A model generated the notes under the pieces. That model saw only the letters and a program-made list of their open reading frames with translations, was not told where the DNA came from and ran no database searches. From an uncultured Aquimarina sp. (GTDB taxonomy: Bacteria; Bacteroidota; Bacteroidia; Flavobacteriales; Flavobacteriaceae): a stretch of DNA of 57,858 bases. Positions within the stretch are counted from its first letter, which is position 1; the number at the start of each line of letters is the position of its first letter. The translations under genes were made by a program, and so were the position numbers. The stretch covers positions 1 through 57,858 of the forward strand of contig CANMKX010000025.1 of assembly GCA_947498595.1 (NCBI GenBank), in the 5' to 3' direction. This document shows positions 51,481-57,858 of the stretch, piece by piece.

Positions 51481-51945
51481 CTATCCTATTTCTTCAATGA
51501 TTAATTTAAGAACACCATTTAGATCAGAAGTAGAAACGATATTTGAAGGAGTTCCAATAGTCATAAAAACACTTTTATCTTTTATTTTTCCGAAAAGGAA
51601 ATATTGATATACAGAATGATCACCATCCTTTTCTTCAAACTTATAACCTTTTAATACACCTCCATATGACTTAACGGTAAGAGGAGATTTACTCGCTCCA
51701 GCCATTTTTTCTTCATACGAAAGTATTAATTGATCTGAAACAGCAGATAATAAATCATCACTATAATAAGACCATTGTACAGAGGTACCATCACATGCAA
51801 GCAATTCATATTCTGACGTTGCACTACATCCTTTAGGAACTTGAATGTAATTTCCTGCTAAATTTAAGAAACCTATTCTTTTTTCTCCTTGAGCAAAAAT
51901 GCTAATCGAAACAAATAGTAAGATTAGAGTAAAAATTCTTTTCAT
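51481..51945 (-). CDS. small secreted protein of unknown function
   Basis: 154 aa. Sec signal MKRIFTLILLFVSISIFAQG, cleavage near FAQ-G. The mature part has two Cys (GCSATSEYELLACDG) that could form a disulphide, and otherwise no motif I recognise. Apparently monocistronic with its own terminator. Confidence 0.75.
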   Translation of the reverse strand: MKRIFTLILLFVSISIFAQGEKRIGFLNLAGNYIQVPKGCSATSEYELLACDGTSVQWSYYSDDLLSAVSDQLILSYEEKMAGASKSPLTVKSYGGVLKGYKFEEKDGDHSVYQYFLFGKIKDKSVFMTIGTPSNIVSTSDLNGVLKLIIEEIG

Positions 51946-52283
51946 AGAATCAAATGTTTATTATTAGTATTAAGTTCTGTTTTATGGGGTGTTCAACATA
52001 AACTAAAAAATGATCTTTTTAAGATATATGCAACGTGTAAATTTAATGTTTTTTTGAAACATTTATAAATGTTTAAGAGAAAATGTTAATAAAAAATCAT
52101 AAAATATTGAAAATGAGCTTTGTTTTTTGCTAAAGATATTTTGTTGATATAGATGTTCCTATGATAAAAAATAGTTGTGTTATAACGTTTTTTTTGAGTT
52201 TATGTGTTTGGTTAGTAGTGTTATAGGGTGGTTTTGGGTTGAAAAATAGAAAAAAGGATTATATCTTTAGAAAAAAGAAAATT
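51946..52283. other. AT-rich intergenic region
   Basis: No gene seen. It contains the 18-bp perfect palindrome at 52057-52074 and, near its right end, a promoter-like TATCTTTA at 52262-52269 placed 14 bases before the radC ATG. A TTG at 52239 opens the radC frame 15 codons earlier but is unlikely to be the start. Confidence 0.5.
52057..52074. repeat. 18-bp perfect palindrome
   Basis: AAACATTTATAAATGTTT is fully self-complementary. It lies 112 bases upstream of the small secreted protein's ATG and 210 bases upstream of radC; it may be an operator but has no T-run. Confidence 0.4.
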
Positions 52284-52982
52284 ATGCGAGAAGAATTACA
52301 TCCATTATCAATTAAGAGTTGGAATGAAAATGATCAACCAAGAGAAAAGTTATTAAATAAAGGGAAAAATGTTTTAAGCGATGCAGAGCTAATTGCAATT
52401 TTGATAGGCTCAGGTAATAGAGAAGAAAGCGCAGTTGCTTTAAGTCAGCGTATATTAGCTAGTACAAATAATAAGCTATATTCATTAGGGAAAATTTCGA
52501 TTAAAAAATTAATGAAATTTAAAGGAATTGGGGAGGCAAAAGCAGTTTCGATAGTTGCCGCATTAGAGTTAGGAAAACGTAGAGGACAAGAAGAAATCCC
52601 AAAATTACCCAAAATAGGAAACAGTATGGATGTAAATAAAATTATGCAACCTATTATAGGGGATTTAGAGCATGAAGAATTTTGGGTATTATATCTTAAT
52701 AATTCAAATAAAGTATTGCATAAGAAACAAATAAGTAGCGGAGGAAAAACAGGAACTGTGGTGGATATTCGTATAGTCTTCAAAATAGGATTGGAGGTAG
52801 GAGCTACAGCAATGATATTAACACATAATCATCCAAGTGGATCGATGATACCTAGCAAATCTGATAAGGACCTAACACAAAAAATAAAAAGGGCAGGAGA
52901 GACCTTAGATATTAATTTATTAGATCATTTAATTATTAGTGAAAAAGCGTATTTTAGCTTTGCAGACAAATCAATTCTTTAA
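52284..52982 (+). CDS. radC: DNA repair protein RadC (JAB/MPN domain)
   Basis: 232 aa from the ATG at 52284; the frame begins earlier at a TTG (52239) with a Lys-rich stretch that spans a promoter-like box. The N-terminal UPF0758 region (LSDAELIAILIGSGN) is followed by a helix-hairpin-helix (MKFKGIGEAKAVSIVAALEL) and the JAB metal motif THNHPSGSMIPSKSD. The historical repair role is doubtful for the family. It is the first gene of a compact plus-strand run. Confidence 0.9.
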   Translation: MREELHPLSIKSWNENDQPREKLLNKGKNVLSDAELIAILIGSGNREESAVALSQRILASTNNKLYSLGKISIKKLMKFKGIGEAKAVSIVAALELGKRRGQEEIPKLPKIGNSMDVNKIMQPIIGDLEHEEFWVLYLNNSNKVLHKKQISSGGKTGTVVDIRIVFKIGLEVGATAMILTHNHPSGSMIPSKSDKDLTQKIKRAGETLDINLLDHLIISEKAYFSFADKSIL

Positions 52983-52997
52983 GAATAAAGTAAATTA

Positions 52998-54299
52998 ATG
53001 CTATTAGTCTATACTCAAAAAAATACTCCAAGAATTTTATACACGTTCAAGCAAATTTGTAAAAGAATTTTAGGGTTTGATATTGGTTTTACGTCAAAAA
53101 TTGAAAAATTTATAGCCCATGATCAAGCAAAACTATCATATGGAAAACAACCATTAGGGAAAGAGCTTTATTTTCAGAGTGTTGACTTGCTATTCGAACA
53201 TGGTTTTAATGATGTAGAAATTCAAGTCTCCACATGGGAAGAAACAAAATGTTTTTTTCAAACGAGCAATAAAAAATCAGCATTACCCTTTGATATTTTT
53301 GCAGCTACTTTTTATTTATTATCCAGATATGAAGAATACTTACCACACGTAAAAGATGAGTATGGGAGATTTATGGCAACAGAGAGTGTTGCTTATCAAA
53401 ATGAGTTCCTTCATCAACCAGTGATTGATATTTGGGCTTATAAATTTAAAAAAGTACTACAAGCTAAATTTCCAGACTTAATTTCTGTAGATAGATCGTT
53501 TAAAATTAATCCTATTATAGCCGTCTCTCAAACTTTTGCATACAAGAGAAAAGGAATTTTACGTTCAATAGGAGGGGGGATAAGGGATATAGGAACGTTT
53601 AAGTTCAAACAAGTATTAGATCGTATCAATGTTATTTTAGGAATTCAGAAAGATCCTAATGATACATTCAAATATTTAATAACTCTTCAAAGAGATAAGA
53701 GGAAGAAATTTTTGGTTCTTTTTGGATTAGGAGATTATTCAAATTTTGAAAAAAATATAAATGCTAATCGTACAGAGCATAAAATATTGATTAAATATGT
53801 TGCTGATTATATAGAAATAGGATTGAAAGTTTCTTTTGAAGCAATAAATAATAAAGGATTATTAAAAAAGGAAAAAAGTAGAATAGAAAATATAGTTAAT
53901 CGACCTTTAAAGAATGTATTGTGTGCATTTTATAAAATTAATTTGCCAGAAGCTTATAGGAGTTTTGTAGAACTAGAAATAGGTAAGGATTACTCTATGG
54001 GATATTCTCAATATAAAGGGTTTAGAGCAGGTACTTGTACCCCGTTTATGTTTTATGATTTGGATTATGAAGTCCAAACACCATTGAAGATAAATTCATT
54101 TTGTTTTACAAATCAAGCACTTGAAAATGTTGAGGATTTAAAATTGGCGAAAAAAGAAATAGCATCTTTCATTGATACGATAAAGAATGTAAATGGAACT
54201 TTTACACCAATATTTAGTAATAGCTTATTTGGAGAATTGAATGATAAAGTATTCTGGAAATCTATATTTGAATTTATATTAGATTTAGAAGAAAAATAA
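52998..54299 (+). CDS. polysaccharide-deacetylase-like protein, apparently without its catalytic residues
   Basis: 433 aa, cytoplasmic (no signal). An N-terminal region (DUF7033-like: LPFDIFAATFYLLSRYEEYL, then DEYGRFMA) precedes a NodB-fold half. Comparing from memory with flavobacterial relatives, the segment that normally has IDIDNAYAY reads IAVSQTFAY, the HPSYGSN position reads SFEAINN, and the WHNESL position reads PIFSNSL. So the Asp and His metal/catalytic residues seem lost, while structural motifs (FGLGDYSNFEKNI, GYSQYKGFRAGTCTPFMFYD) are kept. Fifteen bases after radC, three before the HAD gene. Confidence 0.8.
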   Translation: MLLVYTQKNTPRILYTFKQICKRILGFDIGFTSKIEKFIAHDQAKLSYGKQPLGKELYFQSVDLLFEHGFNDVEIQVSTWEETKCFFQTSNKKSALPFDIFAATFYLLSRYEEYLPHVKDEYGRFMATESVAYQNEFLHQPVIDIWAYKFKKVLQAKFPDLISVDRSFKINPIIAVSQTFAYKRKGILRSIGGGIRDIGTFKFKQVLDRINVILGIQKDPNDTFKYLITLQRDKRKKFLVLFGLGDYSNFEKNINANRTEHKILIKYVADYIEIGLKVSFEAINNKGLLKKEKSRIENIVNRPLKNVLCAFYKINLPEAYRSFVELEIGKDYSMGYSQYKGFRAGTCTPFMFYDLDYEVQTPLKINSFCFTNQALENVEDLKLAKKEIASFIDTIKNVNGTFTPIFSNSLFGELNDKVFWKSIFEFILDLEEK

Positions 54300-54302
54300 A
54301 AA

Positions 54303-54989
54303 ATGGAAGAAGGAATTAAGCATGTTTTTTTTGATTTAGATCATACATTATGGGATTTTGATAAGAATTCAAAAATAGCATATCAAATGATTTTTAGAGC
54401 TTATAATATAGATCTTGAGTTAGATTTGTTCCTGAAAGAATATGAACTTATAAATCTAGAATATTGGAAAAAATATCGGAATAACGAAGTTTCTAAAATA
54501 GCATTGAGAAGAGGAAGGTTGAATGATAGTTTCAATAAGTTTGGATTAAAATTTACTTTAGAAAAAATAGATCAAATAGCAGAAGATTATATAAAATACC
54601 TCCCGTTAAATAACCACTTGATAGAAGGGACTAATGATTTATTAACATACTTATCTGATAAATATCAATTGCATATCATAACAAATGGATTTAAAGAAGT
54701 TCAACGTTTAAAACTTAAACAGTCTGGAATTGAGAAATATTTTTCGACAATAACAAATAGCGAAGAAGCAGGAGTAAAAAAACCGAATTCCAAAATATTT
54801 GCACATGCATTAGAAAAAGCAAAAGCTAGTAAAGTGGAAAGTATTATGATTGGAGATAATTTTGAAGCAGATATACAAGGAGCAGAATCCTTTGGAATAA
54901 AATCAATATGTTTTAATTATCATAACGAAATAATAAGTTCTAGATATAACGTTATAAATAATTTATCAGAAGTTAAAAATTACCTTTAA
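54303..54989 (+). CDS. yjjG: YjjG-type HAD nucleotidase
   Basis: 228 aa haloacid-dehalogenase phosphatase that removes phosphate from non-canonical pyrimidine nucleotides. Motif I FFDLDHTLWDFD (residues 10-21; nucleophile Asp12), motif II ITNG near 124, motif III KKPNSKIF and motif IV IGDNFEADIQGA. The TLWDFDKNS wording is typical of YjjG. It is embedded in the radC run with a three-base gap upstream. Confidence 0.88.
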   Translation: MEEGIKHVFFDLDHTLWDFDKNSKIAYQMIFRAYNIDLELDLFLKEYELINLEYWKKYRNNEVSKIALRRGRLNDSFNKFGLKFTLEKIDQIAEDYIKYLPLNNHLIEGTNDLLTYLSDKYQLHIITNGFKEVQRLKLKQSGIEKYFSTITNSEEAGVKKPNSKIFAHALEKAKASKVESIMIGDNFEADIQGAESFGIKSICFNYHNEIISSRYNVINNLSEVKNYL

Positions 54990-55039
54990 CAATAATTTAT
55001 AAATAATATTCGTTTCTCAAATAAATTAAGTCCCCTTAG

Positions 55040-55594
55040 ATGAACAAAAAAACAATTTTTATTCGATTATTACTACTAGTAATATCGTTAACAACCATGT
55101 CTTGCGTTAAAGATGTTGATTTCGATCAAACAGATGAAATTGTATTAACACCAGTTTTTGAAGCAGATTTTATATATTCAAAAATTAATACTGAAGACAT
55201 TATTGACATACCTACCAATACTGTCATTCCAGTTGTAAGAGATACCATTGCATTTGATTTATTAAGTACAGATGTGGCAACAGAAAATTTAGAAAGAATA
55301 GAATTATTCTTTGATTTTGAAAATACAATTGAACGTAATATTGATTTTACCTTCATATTCACAGGAAGTGATTTTGCACCATTACATAGTTTTACTGTTA
55401 CAGCAAATATGGGGACTAATGCAACTCCAGTTGAAACCGAAGAAACAGAGATTTTTGATCAAAACCTAATTAATACATTATCAAATGCAACTAAAATCAT
55501 AACAGAAATGAGAGTTGCTAATACTACAGGTAGTTTACAAGGTGAATTAGAAGTTAAGTCAAAAGCAACCTATTTTGTACGTTACGAACTATGA
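55040..55594 (+). CDS. uncharacterised lipoprotein upstream of DUF5723 gene
   Basis: 184 aa. Signal MNKKTIFIRLLLLVISLTTMSC with lipobox TMSC (Cys22). The body is acidic and beta-rich without known motifs (VIPVVRDTIAFDLLSTD, FDFENTIERNIDFTFIFTGS). Its stop overlaps the DUF5723 start (ATGA), so the two are coupled and probably work together at the outer membrane. Function unknown. Confidence 0.75.
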   Translation: MNKKTIFIRLLLLVISLTTMSCVKDVDFDQTDEIVLTPVFEADFIYSKINTEDIIDIPTNTVIPVVRDTIAFDLLSTDVATENLERIELFFDFENTIERNIDFTFIFTGSDFAPLHSFTVTANMGTNATPVETEETEIFDQNLINTLSNATKIITEMRVANTTGSLQGELEVKSKATYFVRYEL

Positions 55595-56988
55595 GAAAGA
55601 ATATTTATCTACTATTTATTTTGATAGCAAACATAGTATGTGCTCAAAATAAAGAATTGTTATATGATTTTACAGATCTTCCACAATCATTATTATTAAA
55701 CCCAGCAGCAGATGTAAAAATGAACAAACATTTAGGAGTTCCTTTTTTATCTCAGATACATGCAAATGTGGGATCTTCAGGAGTATCGATTTACGATGTT
55801 TTTGCTGATGATGGAAGATCAGTTAATGAAAAAATAGAAGAGGCATTAGCTAATTTAAGTAGTCATGATTATTTTACAGTAAATCAGCAGCTTGATATTT
55901 TAAATTTTGGATGGAGAGCTGATAATGATATTTATTATTCTGGTGGAATTTATCAAGAATTAGATGTGATAGGATATTTCCCTAAAGACTTGGCAGTTTT
56001 AGCGTATCGAGGAAACAGAGATTTTGAAGGAGTACCATTTAGATTATCAGATATAAGTGCTACAGCAGAGTTAATGTCAGTTTTTCATTTTGGTTACAAT
56101 AAAAAAGTGAATAGGAACCTTAGATTTGGAGCAAGACTAAAAATTTATTCAAGTATTTTTAATGCTAGAAGCACAAGAAATAGAGGAACCTTTACAACTA
56201 TAGAAACACCAAACGGAAATAATATTTATCAACATATAATAAGTGGAGCAGATGTAAGGTTGCAAACAGCAGGATATGCTTCTTTAAGAGATATAGAGTC
56301 TGAAGATGATGTAGATGGAGGGAAACAAGTGACTAAGAAATTTATTAATAGAGCGTTATTAGGAGGGAATTTAGGATTAGGAGTTGATGTTGGATTTACA
56401 TATGATATAGAAGAACAGTGGAGAGTAACAGGTAGTGTAACGGATTTAGGAATGATATTTTATACTAAAGATGTAGAAACTTATAAAGCTATAGGAGATT
56501 ATGTTTTTGAAGGGTTACAAGCTCCAATACAATCTGAAGAAGATGTTAACGATGTGTTAGACGAATTAGAAGAGGCTGTATCTTATGATACAATTCATAA
56601 TAGTTATGCAGCATTTAGACCAATGAAACTTAATGGATCTTTAAAGTATTCATTTAATAGGTATAGTAGTGGTAATTGTGATTGCTATTTGGATGGAGAA
56701 GATGCGCCATATACAGATGCAATAGGAGGACAAGTGTTTATGCAATTTAGACCACAACGACCTCAATTTGCCTTATCTCTATTCTATTATAAAAGACTAT
56801 CAAAGTATTTAAAAGCTAAAGTTAACTACACTATAGATGATTTATCATATTATAATGTAGGATTGATATTATCTACGCATATTAAAAAATTTAATTTTTA
56901 TATTTCTGCAAATAATTTGTTAGACTATAGTAATTTAGCTAAATCTAATGGAGCAGCTGTCCAATTAGGGTTTAATATAATAATGTAA
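55591..56988 (+). CDS. DUF5723-family outer-membrane protein
   Basis: 465 aa. Signal MRKNIYLLFILIANIVCAQ. The mature protein begins NKELLYDFTDLPQSLLLNPA, the DUF5723 start that resembles PorV/FadL-like barrels, and has alternating beta strands to the end (LLDYSNLAKSNGAAVQLGFN). It overlaps the lipoprotein gene by four bases. An outer-membrane barrel with a periplasmic lipoprotein partner is the likely picture; no substrate is known. A small secreted protein gene follows after three bases. Confidence 0.85.
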   Translation: MRKNIYLLFILIANIVCAQNKELLYDFTDLPQSLLLNPAADVKMNKHLGVPFLSQIHANVGSSGVSIYDVFADDGRSVNEKIEEALANLSSHDYFTVNQQLDILNFGWRADNDIYYSGGIYQELDVIGYFPKDLAVLAYRGNRDFEGVPFRLSDISATAELMSVFHFGYNKKVNRNLRFGARLKIYSSIFNARSTRNRGTFTTIETPNGNNIYQHIISGADVRLQTAGYASLRDIESEDDVDGGKQVTKKFINRALLGGNLGLGVDVGFTYDIEEQWRVTGSVTDLGMIFYTKDVETYKAIGDYVFEGLQAPIQSEEDVNDVLDELEEAVSYDTIHNSYAAFRPMKLNGSLKYSFNRYSSGNCDCYLDGEDAPYTDAIGGQVFMQFRPQRPQFALSLFYYKRLSKYLKAKVNYTIDDLSYYNVGLILSTHIKKFNFYISANNLLDYSNLAKSNGAAVQLGFNIIM

Positions 56989-56991
56989 ATT

Positions 56992-57777
56992 ATGCGTATA
57001 GTTTTTATACTACTTTTTGTAGTTTTATTTTCAACAAAAGTAAGTTCTCAAAATAAGGTCAATGATTATGAATACATAATAGTCCCTGAAAGGTTTGATT
57101 TTTTAGATGCTGATGATAAGTATGAATTGAACTCTTTGACGAAATTTTTATTTAAAAAACATGGATTTAAAGCTTTTAAAGGAACAGATTCTTATCCTGA
57201 TGATTTAATGAAGAACTCGTGTAAGGGGTTAAAAGTTAGTGTTCTGAAGTCTTCTTCTTTGTTTTTGACCAAATTGGAGATAAGTTTAAAAGATTGTAAT
57301 GATATTGAAATATTTAAAAGTTCAGTAGGTAAAAGTAAAGAGAAAGATTATAGAAAAGCATATCACCAAGCCTTAAGAAATGCGTTTGAAGATATTAAAG
57401 CTTTAAATTATAAATTTAACGAGAATAATAAAATAGGTAATTCTGACATAAATAAAGGAATTACAAAAGAAAAAAACTCTTCTGAAATTTCTGTAGATAA
57501 AGCAAGTGTTATCGGTAATGAAAAATTATCATATGTGTTTTCTGATATTAATTATATAATGAAAAAAGAAACATATGGATATGAACTGATCAAAAATGAA
57601 AAAGGGATAGAAATATCGATCGGTAAAATATATAAATCAAATAAAGGAGATGTTTTTATAGTAAAAGCAGAGAAATTAAATGGTTTAGGTTATTTTGACG
57701 AGTTTTATAATTTTATTTTAGAAAGAATTAACCCAGTAACAGATCAACTAATTAAAGATGTTTTCGCAAGAGAATAA
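56992..57777 (+). CDS. secreted protein of a flavobacterial family of unknown function
   Basis: 261 aa. Signal MRIVFILLFVVLFSTKVSSQ. The N-terminal domain (NDYEYIIVPERFDFL, LTKFLFKKHGFKAF, then DYRKAYHQALRNAFEDIKAL) is a conserved part I recall beside DUF5723 genes; a low-complexity Asn/Lys/Ser linker (about 140-175) and a second domain follow. It is the last gene of the run; the remaining bases to 57858 hold nothing recognisable. Confidence 0.78.
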   Translation: MRIVFILLFVVLFSTKVSSQNKVNDYEYIIVPERFDFLDADDKYELNSLTKFLFKKHGFKAFKGTDSYPDDLMKNSCKGLKVSVLKSSSLFLTKLEISLKDCNDIEIFKSSVGKSKEKDYRKAYHQALRNAFEDIKALNYKFNENNKIGNSDINKGITKEKNSSEISVDKASVIGNEKLSYVFSDINYIMKKETYGYELIKNEKGIEISIGKIYKSNKGDVFIVKAEKLNGLGYFDEFYNFILERINPVTDQLIKDVFARE

Positions 57778-57858
57778 TAGGTTATTAACCTGAATTCGAT
57801 CTAAGGGTTTATAAGAATAGTGTTAATTGGTCTGATTTGGTAGTTTCAAATTTGATAG

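Noticed and set aside
1..57858. Mobile elements, CRISPR arrays, prophage, tRNA or rRNA genes
   Set aside because: I found no transposase, integrase or phage motifs, no regular spacer repeats and no tRNA T-loop context in the intergenic regions.

Overview
The window looks like chromosomal core sequence of a marine-type member of Flavobacteriaceae (Bacteroidota), possibly Aquimarina-like. The evidence is strongly AT-rich DNA, gliding and type IX secretion genes (gldJ, porU, porV), a secreted protease with a T9SS C-terminal sorting domain, TAnnTTTG-type minus-7 boxes before many genes, almost no Shine-Dalgarno sites, and the familiar flavobacterial order murF-gldJ / porU-porV-cdd-pdhA-pdhC. I see no tRNA, rRNA, CRISPR array, insertion sequence or prophage. 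Genus-level assignment is inference.

Layout. 1-13.6 kb: end of an unknown gene, murF and gldJ on the minus strand, then porU, porV, cdd, pdhA, pdhC, an M28 peptidase and a short-chain dehydrogenase on the plus strand. 13.6-17.9 kb: a glycosyltransferase gene remnant, a DEAD-box helicase, an uncharacterised pair (membrane protein plus lipoprotein) and a divergent DUF4349 lipoprotein, with an 11-bp-phased TTTACAA array between the divergent promoters. 17.9-21.4 kb: a hexosamine salvage-like set (nucleotidyltransferase, NahK-like kinase) convergent with a GH109-type glycosidase gene broken by a one-base frameshift. 21.6-26.4 kb: SprT-like protein, GDP-mannose pyrophosphorylase, DUF389 membrane protein, and an Mla-type ABC ATPase and permease.

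26.6-36.5 kb: PafA-type phosphatase, a TetR-controlled dehydrogenase with a clear palindromic operator, glycosyltransferase plus methyltransferase, gcvP, a divergent UbiA-like membrane protein, and an ECF sigma factor with two paralogous small zinc-finger (anti-sigma-like) proteins. 36.7-40.1 kb: a GbsR/MarR regulator followed by three small membrane proteins, a TIGR01777 epimerase-like protein and an SRPBCC protein; a shared TTTCA-N8-TGAAA motif precedes both the regulator and the first membrane gene.

40.1-50.8 kb: a T9SS-exported M28 protease, an M3 oligopeptidase, a 590-base intergenic region that probably encodes a small RNA, purE-purK, a divergent in-frame fusion of hypoxanthine phosphoribosyltransferase and adenylate kinase, obg and an Mpl-like Mur ligase. 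50.8-57.8 kb: a DUF1569 protein, a small secreted protein, then a compact plus-strand run of radC, a polysaccharide-deacetylase-like protein that seems to have lost its catalytic residues, a YjjG-type HAD phosphatase, a lipoprotein, a DUF5723 outer-membrane protein and a secreted protein.

Most of the window is ordinary core genome. The least explained items are the candidate small RNA at about 44.8 kb with its own promoter, inverted repeat and terminator; the phased repeat array and non-canonical start near 17.0 kb; the GbsR operator pair; and the set of genes whose promoter boxes lie only 5-7 bases before the start codon, implying leaderless mRNAs.
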